50,381 nt of DNA from SAR202 cluster bacterium Casp-Chloro-G2 (GTDB taxonomy: Bacteria > Chloroflexota > Dehalococcoidia > Lucifugimonadales > UBA3495). Where the stretch lies: the NCBI GenBank assembly GCA_002816575.1, contig MUCI01000057.1, positions 1 through 50,381 on the forward strand. The letters are read 5' to 3'. Under the pieces are notes generated by a model. That model made no database searches. It was not told the origin of the DNA and worked only from the letters and a program-made list of their open reading frames with translations. Below are positions 17,629 to 26,777 of the stretch, piece by piece (positions within the stretch are counted from its first letter, which is position 1; the number at the start of each line of letters is the position of its first letter). A program made the position numbers and the translations under genes.

Positions 17629-18177
17629 CCATCACGTGATTTTGGGGTTACCCGGTGATTTTCGACAGCCGGGATTGATCTCGATTCCGACCGCCAATCA
17701 TGGATGGGGCAGGGGCATGCTGATTCCTTTTCCGTCGACATCGAAACCGATTCGCGCACATTTACCAAATTGCTCTGGTGACCACGTTTTCAGGGAACCG
17801 CTGAAACAGTGGGCCAATCATCAGCAACGATGGACGCCTGCATCCCGACTCCAATGCTCGGTCCCTGTGCCTCGTAGCCAGCCGGGTCAGACACCAGCCA
17901 AATTTCACCGGTTCGTGCTAACGTGGCGCCCTGGTTATGGATAACAAGGGTGGCACTTTAAAGGTTCTTTGCTCCCCATCCAACGGAGCTTAAAGGCGGT
18001 ATCTCAACAAACCCTGTTGAATCAACGATCAACTAGGTACGCGGTTACGGCTCCTAATTCTGTGGTTGCTATCCAATCATCGGGAATGTCCGGTACAGGC
18101 GCCGATAGCCCGGTGCTGGCTGGCGGCGGTGTCGCGATGAAGATTGGGACTGGCAACGCTGCGGAAGTTGGAGCAGT
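17629..18177. other. 549-bp gap without a recognisable gene
   Basis: Both strands were examined. The open frames here are short, or antisense extensions of the lipoprotein gene, and none gives a recognisable protein. No strong hairpin or promoter was seen. Confidence 0.5.
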
Positions 18178-18621
18178 TTATCGGGTAGGAAGGTCGTTGA
18201 CCACCAGAGCGATTAGAAAGCCGTCCCGGTCTAGGAAACCTACCTCAACCCTTTCTCCGGTATCGCGGTGGAGCAATAGGTGCGCGGCATCTATACCGAT
18301 GGGTCCATCGGTAACAAACTCCCAGATTTCACCGCTCTCATGGCGCACACGCAACAATTCTATCTCCGTTGAATTACGTTCAATCGCCGTTACAACCCAC
18401 CCCGACATCAGTCTCAAGATAGGCACCATCGTCGGTGTCGGGACGGCGGCAGGGGTTTCCGTTGGCGCTTTGGTGGAGACGGTGGCCCTCAAGGGAGGGT
18501 ACGTCGCCTCTGCCTGCGGCGTGGGCGGCTTCGGGGCGCCCACGGTCCCGCGCTCAGAACCACAACCGACGAGGGCGGCCGCCAAAACACACAAGGCGAT
18601 CAGCAGCCAAGACTTTCCCAT
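18178..18621 (-). CDS. Small lipoprotein of unknown function
   Basis: The 147-residue protein begins with a basic residue, a hydrophobic core and the lipobox LVGC, cysteine at residue 20. This predicts export and lipid anchoring to the membrane. A Pro/Thr-rich linker (about 28-67) follows. A globular end of about 80 residues remains, with alternating charged and hydrophobic residues (WVVTAIERNSTEIELLRV), suggesting beta-sheet. I do not recognise the domain. It lies between a large gap and tRNA-Ser. Confidence 0.75.
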   Translation of the reverse strand: MGKSWLLIALCVLAAALVGCGSERGTVGAPKPPTPQAEATYPPLRATVSTKAPTETPAAVPTPTMVPILRLMSGWVVTAIERNSTEIELLRVRHESGEIWEFVTDGPIGIDAAHLLLHRDTGERVEVGFLDRDGFLIALVVNDLPTR

Positions 18622-18702
18622 AAACTAAGGGCTCCGGAGGCGCTCGGGATCGGCGATGGCGGGAGAGATGGGCTTCGGTGAGGATACCGCGGCAGAAGAC
18701 GG

Positions 18703-18792
18703 TGGCGGAGAGGGCGGGATTCGAACCCGCGAGAAGATTGCTCCCCTACGCGATTTCCAGTCGCGCCCGTTCGTCCACTCCGGCACCTCTCC
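18703..18792 (-). tRNA. tRNA-Ser (anticodon GGA), CCA encoded
   Basis: On the minus strand the acceptor stem GGAGAGG pairs with CCTCTCC, with discriminator G and CCA encoded at 18703-18705. The anticodon loop CTGGAAA places GGA at 18758-18756. A long variable arm and the TTCGAATC T-loop are present. The body is 87 bases, typical of serine tRNA. Confidence 0.96.
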
Positions 18793-18871
18793 AGCTTGGC
18801 GGGATCAACCCGCCCAGAGAACCCGGTTGCACCGCATGCCGCAAGTGGCCGAAAACTCTGAGACATCAGCC

Positions 18872-18901
18872 ATTATAGATAACGGTTTACCGGACTGTCC
18901 A
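18872..18901 (-). promoter_or_regulatory. Promoter for tRNA-Ser
   Basis: On the minus strand, -35 TGGACA, an 18-base spacer and a consensus -10 TATAAT (18877-18872). It lies about 80 bases upstream of the tRNA 5' end. Confidence 0.65.
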
Positions 18902-18933
18902 CAGACGCAGACCCGAATTGACCAGCCCTGCCC

Positions 18934-18963
18934 TTCAATTCGGCCCGGCCGCTCCCCTATAAT
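18934..18963 (+). promoter_or_regulatory. Promoter candidate for the Rieske gene
   Basis: A consensus -10 TATAAT (18958-18963) with a weak -35 TTCAAT 18 bases upstream. The start codon lies about 50 bases downstream. Confidence 0.5.
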
Positions 18964-19013
18964 GTGACATAATTCGAATCAGCATCCAACCCGGCACAGG
19001 AGTAGAGATAATC

Positions 19014-19337
19014 ATGGCCGACCCAGGCTTTGTCAAAGTGGCCCAGGTAAGCGACCTTCGTCCCGGTGAAATGATTGGAGTGGAGGTCTCCGACCAACAG
19101 GTGTTGGTGTCCAACATCGACGGTACCATCCACGCCATCGACGATATGTGTTCCCACGCCTATGCGTGCCTATCCGACGGCGAATTGAGGGGTAAGGAGG
19201 TCGAATGCCCGCTCCACGGCGGCGCGTTCAACGCCATCACCGGAGAGCCGATCGCCCCGCCGGCCAATACGAGCGTCCGCGTCTTTCAGGTGCAGATCGA
19301 GGGTGACGACATATTAATCGGACCGCCCAACAGCTAG
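19014..19337 (+). CDS. Rieske-type [2Fe-2S] ferredoxin
   Basis: A 107-residue soluble Rieske protein that should carry electrons to a partner oxygenase or reductase. The cluster ligands are Cys46 and His48 in CSHAYACLSDG, and Cys65 and His68 in CPLHGG, with the usual spacing. No membrane segment is present. AGGAG precedes the ATG. It is a single-gene unit converging on signal peptidase I; no partner oxygenase is adjacent, so its redox partner is unknown. Confidence 0.93.
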   Translation: MADPGFVKVAQVSDLRPGEMIGVEVSDQQVLVSNIDGTIHAIDDMCSHAYACLSDGELRGKEVECPLHGGAFNAITGEPIAPPANTSVRVFQVQIEGDDILIGPPNS

Positions 19338-19374
19338 GCTGCCGCTAGGCCCCGGCCCAAAATCCCGAGAAAAA

Positions 19375-19977
19375 CTAGCCCAGTCCGGGAATCCGGTCCA
19401 TTATGTTCAGGATCTGCATTCCCGGCACGGGCCAGTAAACCATCCACACTTTCCCCAGCAGGTTGGCCTCCGGCACGGCGCCCCAGCTCCTTGAATCGTT
19501 GCTGTGCGAGCGGTTGTCACCCAGAACGTAATACTCGCCTTCCCCCATCAGTGTCGGCGGTGCGCTGGAATGGTCACTCTCGAACAGGTACGGCTCATCC
19601 AATGCAGCGCCGTTGATGAACACCGTACCGTCTCTCATCTCAACAACTTCACCGGGCAGCCCAACCACCCGCTTAACGAAGTCCTTGCTCGGGTCCCGGG
19701 GAAACCGGAATACGATGACCTCCCCACGCTTGGGTGCGTGGACCGCGAACCGGGAAGACTCCTCGTCCACCTGCCAGAACGGCACGATCCTGGAGAGCCG
19801 CCGCAGGTCGAGCTGCTGGTAAACCAGGCGGTTGACCAGCAGGTACTGGCCGCCCTCCAACGTGGGGTCCATGCTGGAGCCATCGACCTTGAAGTTCCGC
19901 ACCGTGGTCTGCAGCAGCATGAACACCACCACCGCCAGGACCACCGCTTCGATTATCTCTCTACCAACTCGTGACAA
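19375..19977 (-). CDS. lepB: Signal peptidase I
   Basis: This 200-residue S26 peptidase removes signal peptides from exported proteins at the outer face of the membrane. One N-terminal membrane segment (about 8-25) is followed by DGSSMDPTL with the catalytic Ser35. Lys102 in KDFVKRVVGLPGE is the general base, and YVLGDNRSHSNDSRSWG is the conserved C-terminal box. The frame opens with TTG; no nearer ATG exists before the membrane segment. It is the first of two signal peptidase genes in the window. Confidence 0.94.
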   Translation of the reverse strand: MSRVGREIIEAVVLAVVVFMLLQTTVRNFKVDGSSMDPTLEGGQYLLVNRLVYQQLDLRRLSRIVPFWQVDEESSRFAVHAPKRGEVIVFRFPRDPSKDFVKRVVGLPGEVVEMRDGTVFINGAALDEPYLFESDHSSAPPTLMGEGEYYVLGDNRSHSNDSRSWGAVPEANLLGKVWMVYWPVPGMQILNIMDRIPGLG

Positions 19978-20148
19978 TGGGTTCCAGTTTCCTCAGATAC
20001 GGATAGCGCCTAAAAACAGCCGCTCCAAAAAGTATACACCCGCCCTGCGCTTTGACACTGCCGTTTGTGCCTGTGCCTGCCGTCTGCTACAATCTGCGCC
20101 TAGATTAACAGCCCCGGAATTACTCACGAGTTACGGAGGGACACGCCC

Positions 20149-21051
20149 ATGAGTTGGCGATTCCAGTTGCTTAACAAGCCCTACGGCAGCGTTACAGAAG
20201 GCCCCGTCTGGGACGGCGAGAACCTGCTCTTCACCCATATCGCCGCCAGCCGCATCATGCGCTGCGACGTAAAGACCGACGAGATCACCGTTTGGCGCGA
20301 GGGTACGAACCGCACCAACGGCCTGGCCCACGACGAGAAGGGCAACCTGTTTGGCTGCTGCTCCGGTGGCCGCGCCATCCTCCGTTTCGACCCCGACGGC
20401 AACAACGTGGTTGTCGCCGACCAGGTTGAGGGCAAGAAACTGAACACCCCCAACGACCTGGCCGTGGACCGCCAGGGCCGCATCTGGTTCACCAACCCCT
20501 GGAACGCCACCAACATCGACGCCACCGAGGTCCAAGAACTGGACCACCGGGCCGTGCTCTGCGCCACCGCCCAAGCCGACGGCAGCTACTCGGTGGCCAG
20601 GGTAGAGACCGATAGCACCATGCCCAACGGCATCCTAGTGTCCATCGACGGCAAGACCCTGTACGTGGCCGAGAGCAACAGCGAGGACGCCAGCATCGAC
20701 CGCGAGCTGCGCGCCTATCCTATCCGCGACGACGGCTCCCTTGGCCCGTACGACACCCTCCATGCCTTTGGCACCAACAAGCGGCATGCCCAGCGCGGCA
20801 TCGACGGCATGTGTCTGGACCGTGAGGGCAACATCGTCGCCACCGCCGGCTGGCCCCAGTCCGGCCCCGGCCCGCTGATCTATGTCTTCGACCCCAAGGG
20901 CCGCGTCATCGAGACCCACCCGGTGCCTTGCATCCGACCCACCAACTGCGTCTTCGGCGGTCCCGGGCGCTCCACCCTATACGTGACCAGCGCCGAGGGT
21001 CATTTCTTCAAGGCCGAGACCGACATGGAAGGCTGGGCCCTATTCCCCTAA
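20149..21051 (+). CDS. SMP-30/gluconolactonase-family protein
   Basis: The 300-residue six-bladed beta-propeller resembles calcium-dependent lactonases that hydrolyse sugar lactones. Likely metal residues are Glu17 (SVTEGPVW), Asn102 (NTPNDLAVD), Asn160 (TMPNGILVS) and Asp219 (GIDGMCLD). These follow the order known for the family. No signal peptide is visible. The start is supported by GGAGGG ten bases before the ATG. The gene is not adjacent to a sugar dehydrogenase, so the physiological lactone is unknown. Confidence 0.9.
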   Translation: MSWRFQLLNKPYGSVTEGPVWDGENLLFTHIAASRIMRCDVKTDEITVWREGTNRTNGLAHDEKGNLFGCCSGGRAILRFDPDGNNVVVADQVEGKKLNTPNDLAVDRQGRIWFTNPWNATNIDATEVQELDHRAVLCATAQADGSYSVARVETDSTMPNGILVSIDGKTLYVAESNSEDASIDRELRAYPIRDDGSLGPYDTLHAFGTNKRHAQRGIDGMCLDREGNIVATAGWPQSGPGPLIYVFDPKGRVIETHPVPCIRPTNCVFGGPGRSTLYVTSAEGHFFKAETDMEGWALFP

Positions 21052-21171
21052 CCGCCACCGGCCGCCATAGCCGGATTTCCTGAGGACGGAAGGGTAGCCG
21101 GCCTAACATGGCTTCCAGATCGGGTACCATAGGTGAAGACAGGCTCATAAGCCTTAGCGGGAGCATCTACC

Positions 21172-21543
21172 ATGACACTTCGAGGACGAGGCAGCCTGAC
21201 CGGCTCCGGTATCACCCGGGCCCAGTTGCGTCAGGGCGGAGGCCGCGGCAACGGCAACGACCACTTGGACGAGTTGGTCGGCGCCACCGAGTTGTTCGTT
21301 TACCAGACTCCCAACACCAAACCCAAGGGCTTCGATTCGTTGAAGCTGTTCTTGGAGGCGTCAGAGTGCGAGTTGATCTTTACCCTGGACGTTCCGCCGG
21401 AGCTGCGAAATTACGAAGCCTTCCGCATCACCCACAAGTCGGGTGAGAAGATCCCCGAGCCGGTGCTGCGCCGCTGCCACTCGTGGGCCCACGGCCGCAA
21501 CTACCTGCACAGCTTCTTCAAGCCCATGTACGGGTCTAAGTAG
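21172..21543 (+). CDS. Conserved-looking hypothetical protein, 123 residues
   Basis: I do not recognise this protein. It has a glycine- and arginine-rich start, then a folded-looking middle (ELFVYQTPNTKPKGFDSLKL, ELIFTLDVPPELRN) and a tail with RRCHSWAHGRNYLHSFFKP. No signal or membrane segment is present. A terminator follows 35 bases after its stop, supporting a real transcript. Codon use matches neighbouring genes. Confidence 0.65.
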   Translation: MTLRGRGSLTGSGITRAQLRQGGGRGNGNDHLDELVGATELFVYQTPNTKPKGFDSLKLFLEASECELIFTLDVPPELRNYEAFRITHKSGEKIPEPVLRRCHSWAHGRNYLHSFFKPMYGSK

Positions 21544-21578
21544 CCAACGCCAAACCGAACCGGGTCACCTTTAAAAGC

Positions 21579-21624
21579 AGAAGAACCCCCGCCCTCCCTT
21601 GGGAGTACGGGGGTTCTTCTTTGT
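21579..21624. terminator. Bidirectional terminator between convergent genes
   Basis: AGAAGAACCCCCG (21579-21591) pairs perfectly with 21608-21620; the loop contains a second small CTCCC/GGGAG stem. T-rich sequence follows on both strands, so it can end both the rightward unknown gene and the leftward CoA-transferase. Confidence 0.88.
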
Positions 21625-21645
21625 CTCTGCCCTCAGGTCCGGCGG

Positions 21646-23058
21646 CTACTTGCTCCGCTCGGGCCACACCGGGTCGTGGTAGCCCAGCGGCACTGAAGGG
21701 CGTGCCCAGCGCGGCGGCGTCTCCGAAAGGCCGATGACCGGCGCCAGATGCCCCAGCCGGCCCATGGGCGTTTCGCTCACCATCGACCAGCTTGCAATCT
21801 CTTCGGGTGTGAACTCGCTGGCGACGTTCTTGAGGGCCGACTCGGGGATCTGGCCATGCTCGACCAGCCAGCGTCCCACCTGGGCCAGGGATATGCGCAC
21901 CAGCCAACTGCCGCCCTCTCGGGTCCGGCGTTCCAGCGCCACGCACGCGCCAAACGCCATCAGGTAGCCCGTGAGGTAGTCGATGGCCGACACCGGGTAG
22001 AACTGGGGGCCGGGTTCCGCGCCTGGGAACAGGTCGCCCTGGCGGCTGGTGATGCCGCTGACCGTCTGCACCACCGTGTCGAAGCCGCGGCGCGACGCCC
22101 AAGGACCAACATGGCTGAACGCGCATAGTGAAACATAGACCAGGCCGGGCCGTATCTCGGCCAGTTCCTCCGGCGACAAGCCCCGGCTGCCGAGAGTGCC
22201 GGGCCGGTAACCTTGGGAGAACACGTCGCTCTGCCGCACCAACCCGTGCAGAGTTTCAATGTCCTTCTGCTCGCGCAGGTCGAGGTTGGCGTTCAGCTTG
22301 CCGTGTCCGGTGTCATATTCCTGGTAGCCGATGTTCGGCAGGTGCGCGCCGGTGATCTTCATGACGTCGGCGCCGTGTTCCGCCAGCGTGCGGGCGCAGG
22401 TCGGCCCGGCCAGCACCCGCGTCAGGTCCAGCACCCTAACTCCCGACAAGGGCCGGCTGCCTTCGGGCAGGGCCTCGGGCGGGGCCTCGCCAATCTTGAC
22501 GATCTCCAGCAGGGGCAGGGTGGCGATTGCGGCGGCTTGCGGGTGCTTGGCCCATTCGTCCATGGTGCGCACCATGCCGCCCGCGCCCTTGGCCGCGATG
22601 ATGGCCTCCTCAAGCTCCAGCGCGTCCCAACCGGCCACCGCCTTGGTCACGGCGGCCTTGTCTTCGGCCACGCCCAGCACGCTCATGGCGGCAGCGCGGT
22701 GATTGGGAAAGTTGCAGTGCAGGTAGCTCCAGCGCCCGTCCTTTGCCGGGTACACGCCCATCACGGGGTTGCGATCGGTGGAGACGCCGGCGCTGTCCAT
22801 CTTCAGGTACTTGCCGCTGCGGAGCGAGGCCGTTGCCCGGCGGGCATCCACCGACACTTCCTGCTGGCGGCCGGTGCGGGTTTCCCACAGGTCGGACACG
22901 GCCAGTCCAACCGCGGCAAGGGCGGCCGTGCTGGCGTCCCCCACCCGGAAGGGAGTTGGGATTATCGGGTCGCCGCCGCCGGTGAGTGTCGGTTCATTGG
23001 CGCGCGCCTCCGGCAGTCCGGCGATGGGCAGCAGCGCGCGTAGGATCTCTCTCGCCAT
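21646..23058 (-). CDS. Two-part family III CoA-transferase with extra N-terminal domain
   Basis: The 470-residue protein is built in unusual order. Residues about 36-190 look like the C-terminal part of a CaiB/BaiF protein (GLAVSDLWETRTGRQQEVSV, GVYPAKDGRW). Residues 204-470 then start the canonical N-terminal domain (LSGVRVLDLTRVLAGPTCA) and reach Asp360 in PVSAIDYLTGYL, the likely catalytic aspartate. The start overlaps the stop of the deacetylase gene (TAATG), so the two are probably translated together. Substrate unknown. Confidence 0.87.
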   Translation of the reverse strand: MAREILRALLPIAGLPEARANEPTLTGGGDPIIPTPFRVGDASTAALAAVGLAVSDLWETRTGRQQEVSVDARRATASLRSGKYLKMDSAGVSTDRNPVMGVYPAKDGRWSYLHCNFPNHRAAAMSVLGVAEDKAAVTKAVAGWDALELEEAIIAAKGAGGMVRTMDEWAKHPQAAAIATLPLLEIVKIGEAPPEALPEGSRPLSGVRVLDLTRVLAGPTCARTLAEHGADVMKITGAHLPNIGYQEYDTGHGKLNANLDLREQKDIETLHGLVRQSDVFSQGYRPGTLGSRGLSPEELAEIRPGLVYVSLCAFSHVGPWASRRGFDTVVQTVSGITSRQGDLFPGAEPGPQFYPVSAIDYLTGYLMAFGACVALERRTREGGSWLVRISLAQVGRWLVEHGQIPESALKNVASEFTPEEIASWSMVSETPMGRLGHLAPVIGLSETPPRWARPSVPLGYHDPVWPERSK

Positions 23059-23954
23059 TATCTCTTCTCCAGTATCTCTCGTGGATGGTTGGCCAAGAAT
23101 TCATCGGCGATCTGGTCGAAAGTCAGGAACCGGACCCCGTCGTGGGACGTGATATATTCGGTCAGCCGTTCCAGCATCAGCAGCACCTGGGGCCGGCCGC
23201 TCACATCGGGGTGGATGGTAATCGGGAAGACCGCCTCGTCGTACTCACGGTACACGAAGTCGAATTGGTCGCGCCACATCTGCTCGATGTCTCTTGGATT
23301 GACGAACCCGTGGCTGTTGGGCGCGCCCTTGATGAACATCATCGGCGGCAGGTCGTCCAGGTACCAGTTGGCCGGAATCTCCACCAGGTCGGTCTCTTCC
23401 CCCCGCACCAGGGCGTGCATCCAATGCTCGGCCGGCTGGGAGTAGTCGATCTTGGTCCACCGGTCGCCTTTGCGCACGTAGTAGCACTCAAAATCGCGGT
23501 GCATCAGGCTATGGTCATACTTGATGCCGTTCTTCTGCAGCAGCTCGTTGGTCACGTGGCTGAACTCCCACCAGGGGGCCACGTAGCCGGTGGGCCGCCG
23601 GCCGGAAACCTCGGTGATCAGGTCGATGCACCGAAGCAGTACGTCTTCCTCTTGCTCCGGCGACATGGCTATGGGGTTCTCGTGGGAGTAGCCGTGCAGC
23701 CCAATCTCGTGGCCGCCGCTGACGATCAGATCGCATTCTACGGGGAAGGTCTGCATCGAATGGCCGGGAACGAACCAGGTGGTCTTGATCCCAAGCCGGT
23801 CAAACAGCTTGAGCAGGCGGGGAGTGCCCACCTCGCCGGCGAACATGCCCCTTGAGATATCGTCGGGCGAGTCCTCGCCGCCATAGGATCCCAGCCAACC
23901 GCCGACGGCGTCCAGGTCCACTCCGAACGCGCAAGAGATGTTCTTATCGGTCAT
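23058..23954 (-). CDS. Polysaccharide deacetylase-family (NodB-type) hydrolase
   Basis: The 298-residue protein has the NodB fold. FGVDLDA (residues 10-16) supplies the first aspartates, HGYSHENP carries the metal-binding His-x3-His, and APWWEFS follows. The insertions and absence of a signal peptide resemble the PuuE/allantoinase-like, cytoplasmic branch rather than cell-wall deacetylases. It probably hydrolyses a C-N bond of an amide or ureide. It is coupled by a TAATG overlap to the two-part CoA-transferase, suggesting a shared degradation pathway. Confidence 0.88.
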   Translation of the reverse strand: MTDKNISCAFGVDLDAVGGWLGSYGGEDSPDDISRGMFAGEVGTPRLLKLFDRLGIKTTWFVPGHSMQTFPVECDLIVSGGHEIGLHGYSHENPIAMSPEQEEDVLLRCIDLITEVSGRRPTGYVAPWWEFSHVTNELLQKNGIKYDHSLMHRDFECYYVRKGDRWTKIDYSQPAEHWMHALVRGEETDLVEIPANWYLDDLPPMMFIKGAPNSHGFVNPRDIEQMWRDQFDFVYREYDEAVFPITIHPDVSGRPQVLLMLERLTEYITSHDGVRFLTFDQIADEFLANHPREILEKR

Positions 23955-24284
23955 AACGCATCGCTCCTAGCTACTCCGTTTCCATCGCTCGGCCAGGCCA
24001 AGCATGGGGCGGATTCCAAGCCAACGGAGGATGCCAAAATCTAGCAGTGGCGCCGCCGGGTGTCAATGGAGCCTGGGTTGGGCAAGGCACTGCTTCAGGA
24101 GCGAGGCTACGAGGTGATGAGCAAGTCACGCACCACGGAACGCCACCTGGGCCCGAAGCCGTCCGGGCCAGGAGAGAACAACTCGTCGAAGCGGCTCTCG
24201 GACAGGGGCCTCGACACGTCCGATATCTCAAACTCCACGCTCATGGGCCCTCCGGTCGTGCCAGCCAAGTGCGCCAATCAGAAG
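23955..24284. other. 330-bp gap without a recognisable gene
   Basis: No supported frame, hairpin or repeat was found. It holds the leader of the deacetylase operon and the region downstream of the DJ-1-like gene. Confidence 0.45.
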
Positions 24285-24959
24285 TTATTGGGCCGCCAGG
24301 TAGGCAAAGGTGTCGTTGGCCGGGTTCTTGACGCGGTGGTGCTCGATAAACACGGCGGCGTTCTCGGCGACATCCTCTCCGTCCAGGTCGGCCACCAGGG
24401 CCAGGGTCATGTCGATGCCCGCGGAGACTCCGGCGGAGGTGATGATTCCCTTGCCGGTGCTCTTGTCCACTAGGTCCACCCACCGGGGCGACGGGTCCCA
24501 GGCGACATTCTCGCCCTGGGTCAGCACCCAGTTCCAAGCGGTCTTGTTGCTGGTGGCGGCCTTGTTGTCCAGGATCTTGGTACGGGCCAACAGCGCGGCC
24601 CCGGTGCAGACCGACGCCACGACTCCGGCCCGTTGGCAGACAGCGGACAGCGACTTGATGAAGTCCGGGTCGGCGACCAGAGTGCGGGTGCCGCCGCCGC
24701 CGGGGACCAGCAGGATATCAAAGTCGAAATCGTCGTTGATGCCGTGTTCCGCCACCACCACCGGCCCTGATCCGTTGGACCCGGTCGCCACCGGACCCTG
24801 CTCCTTGCCCACGGTGATCACCCGGTAGAGCGGCTTGGCCGTGTCGGGCTTGCTGGGGTCGTCTTCTCTGGGCGTGCAGGCAACGTTGAACACCTGTATC
24901 GGCCCAAACAGGTCCAGAGGCGCCATCCCCTCAAATATCAAAGCGGCAACGGTTTTCAT
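24285..24959 (-). CDS. DJ-1/PfpI-family protein
   Basis: The 224-residue protein is a class I glutamine-amidotransferase-like fold. LIFEGMAPLDLFGP carries the conserved glutamate near the start (Glu10), and VASVCTGAALLA holds the nucleophile Cys118 on the sharp turn. This pattern matches the branch including isonitrile hydratases and the N-terminal half of AraC-type regulators; no DNA-binding half is present. The open frame continues upstream through tRNA-Met, which cannot be coding. The ATG at 24959, preceded by AAGGAA, is the start. Confidence 0.88.
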   Translation of the reverse strand: MKTVAALIFEGMAPLDLFGPIQVFNVACTPREDDPSKPDTAKPLYRVITVGKEQGPVATGSNGSGPVVVAEHGINDDFDFDILLVPGGGGTRTLVADPDFIKSLSAVCQRAGVVASVCTGAALLARTKILDNKAATSNKTAWNWVLTQGENVAWDPSPRWVDLVDKSTGKGIITSAGVSAGIDMTLALVADLDGEDVAENAAVFIEHHRVKNPANDTFAYLAAQ

Positions 24960-25006
24960 GGGTATACCAATTTCCTTGAAGCGCTGGGCTGATGAAAGAA
25001 ACAAAA

Positions 25007-25081
25007 TGGTGGGCCCGGTTGGGATCGAACCAACTACCAGACGGTTATGAGCCGTCTGCTCTACCAATGAGCTACGGGCCC
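25007..25081 (-). tRNA. tRNA-Met (anticodon CAT), CCA encoded
   Basis: On the minus strand GGGCCCG pairs with CGGGCCC, discriminator A is followed by an encoded CCA (25009-25007). The anticodon loop CTCATAA places CAT at 25049-25047, on a GACGG/CCGTC stem. The body is 72 bases with a short D-loop. Elongator Met is likely, but a CAT-anticodon tRNA-Ile modified to lysidine cannot be excluded by eye. Confidence 0.93.
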
Positions 25082-25208
25082 CCAAGAATAGGGAGGTCTA
25101 GGGTCGCCTGGGTCTAAGCCTAAGCATAGGTAGCTTAGCCCTGGGGTTTTGAGGGTGTCAAGGAATCGCAAGCGCCGCCGAAACCCGCCACAGCGCCGCC
25201 GTCGGGGA

Positions 25209-26564
25209 TTACGCCAAGCCCAGACTATTCAGGTAGTCGGGGTCCCAGTCGGCCAGCAAACCGCGTTCCAGCGCCTCGGTCTGGGGCACCCTTGGCGTCG
25301 CCTCGCCGGTGGTCGGCACCTGGGCGATGACCGCGTCGTTGACCAGACTCTGGTAGGTCTCGCCGTCCACGCCCAGCAGGCCCTGCAGGACATCGTCGTT
25401 GTGCTGGCCGAACGTCGGGGACGGACCCTGGATGGCCAAGGGACTGTTGGAGAACTTGTAGGGTCGGCCGATGAACATTCGGGAGCCCATCTGACGCTCC
25501 TTGGGATAGTCCACCCGCTCGAGGAAGCCGCGGCTCTTGAACTGTGGGTCGTAGTGGATGTCTTTGCTGTTCAGCACCGGACCCGCTGGGATGCCCACAC
25601 CCTGAAGCGCGTGCATCAACTCGTACTTGTCCACGCCCGAGGTCCAGCCCTGAATCAACGAGTCCAGCTGGTCGTGGTTCCGCTGCCTAGAAAGAAGGTC
25701 AGCGTAATCAGGGTCGGCGGCCAGTTCCGGCCGGCCCATCAGGCGGCACATTCCGGCCCAGCTCTCGTCGTCGCCAACCGAAAGCGTGATCCACTGGTCG
25801 TCGCCCAAAGCCCGGTAGCAACCCTGAGGCGCCCGGTAGGGGTGCCGGTTGCCGATGCGGCCGCCCTCGCGTCCGTTGACCTGGGCATCCAGGATGTATT
25901 CCGACATAAACATCACGCCAGCCTGGTACATGCCGATGTCGGCCCACTGGCCCTGCCCGGTCTTGTTGCGGTAGCGCAGCGCCGTGCCGATGGCGAACAA
26001 AGCGGTCCAGGTCGAGAGAAAGTCCACGAATGACGCCCCCGCCTTGGCCGGACCCAGGTCTTTGTAGCCGGTGATCCAGCAATGCCCGTGGGTCGCCTCT
26101 TGGGTGGTCGCCTGGGCCGGGTAACTGGAGTAGGGGCCGCCACCGTGGCCGTAACCGGTGTTGGAGACCATGATGATGTCGGGCTTAAGCTTCTTCATGT
26201 TGGGATAGTCCAGGTCCCAACTGCGCATCACCCGGGGGGTGAAGTTCTCCATCACCACGTCGCTGACCTTGATCAAGTCACGGAACATGTCCCGCCCTCG
26301 CGAGTCGGTCATGTCCAGGGTTATCGATTTCTTGCCCCTGTGGATCAGATTGTAGGTGGAAGGCCGGTTCCACCAGTCCTCGCCCAGGTCGTTCTCGGGG
26401 AATGCCCCGGCGTAGCCGCCGGTGCGCGTGACATCGGGACGGCCTGGTCCTTCAACCTTGATGACCTCGGCGCCCATGTCGGCCAGCAAGCCGCCGGCAT
26501 AGGGCAGGGCGAACACGTAGGTTGAGTCGATTATTCGGATGCCTTCCAGGGGTAACCGGGCCAT
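25209..26564 (-). CDS. Family III CoA-transferase (CaiB/BaiF type)
   Basis: A 451-residue protein with LEGIRIIDSTYVFALPYAGG at the N-terminus, IHRGKKSITLDM, and Asp181 in ASFVDFLSTWTALFAIG at the catalytic aspartate position. SNTGYGHGGGPYSSY is the expected middle segment, and FGQHNDDVLQGLLG is the usual C-terminal motif. A tail of about 50 residues extends beyond the normal end. It is one of four family members here; the substrate is unknown. Confidence 0.91.
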   Translation of the reverse strand: MARLPLEGIRIIDSTYVFALPYAGGLLADMGAEVIKVEGPGRPDVTRTGGYAGAFPENDLGEDWWNRPSTYNLIHRGKKSITLDMTDSRGRDMFRDLIKVSDVVMENFTPRVMRSWDLDYPNMKKLKPDIIMVSNTGYGHGGGPYSSYPAQATTQEATHGHCWITGYKDLGPAKAGASFVDFLSTWTALFAIGTALRYRNKTGQGQWADIGMYQAGVMFMSEYILDAQVNGREGGRIGNRHPYRAPQGCYRALGDDQWITLSVGDDESWAGMCRLMGRPELAADPDYADLLSRQRNHDQLDSLIQGWTSGVDKYELMHALQGVGIPAGPVLNSKDIHYDPQFKSRGFLERVDYPKERQMGSRMFIGRPYKFSNSPLAIQGPSPTFGQHNDDVLQGLLGVDGETYQSLVNDAVIAQVPTTGEATPRVPQTEALERGLLADWDPDYLNSLGLA

Positions 26565-26604
26565 GTTTGATCCTTCTGCTTTTTATTGCCGCTTGCCTGA
26601 TGCC

Positions 26605-26632
26605 CGTCCTTCGACAGTATCATGATGAGCGG
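26605..26632 (-). repeat. Dispersed repeat, copy D (degenerate, inverted)
   Basis: On the minus strand it reads CCGCTCATCATGATAC followed by TGTCGAAGGACG. It faces copy E across about 100 bases, so the two form the ends of an imperfect inverted pair. Confidence 0.5.
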
Positions 26633-26730
26633 TTGAGAATGTTGTCGATTCACAATCTGGCGGTCGTTTCTTTCGCCAACCATGAGTGTGTCTTGATTCT
26701 TTTTGTACCCCGATTCAAAAGTCCCATATT

Positions 26731-26757
26731 CCGCTCATGGTGAGCCTATCGAACCAC
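26731..26757 (+). repeat. Dispersed repeat, copy E (degenerate)
   Basis: This copy reads CCGCTCATGGTGAGCCTA followed by TCGAACCAC and is related to copies A and C. The AT-rich stretch between D and E has no recognisable gene. Confidence 0.5.
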
Positions 26758-26777
26758 CGCATGGCTAAGTTATTCCC

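Noticed and set aside
17969-18628. Rightward frame of 219 codons
   Set aside because: It is mostly antisense to the lipoprotein gene, which has a clear signal peptide and lipobox.
24960-25085. N-terminal extension of the DJ-1-like gene
   Set aside because: This part of the frame is translated tRNA-Met; the real start is the ATG at 24959.
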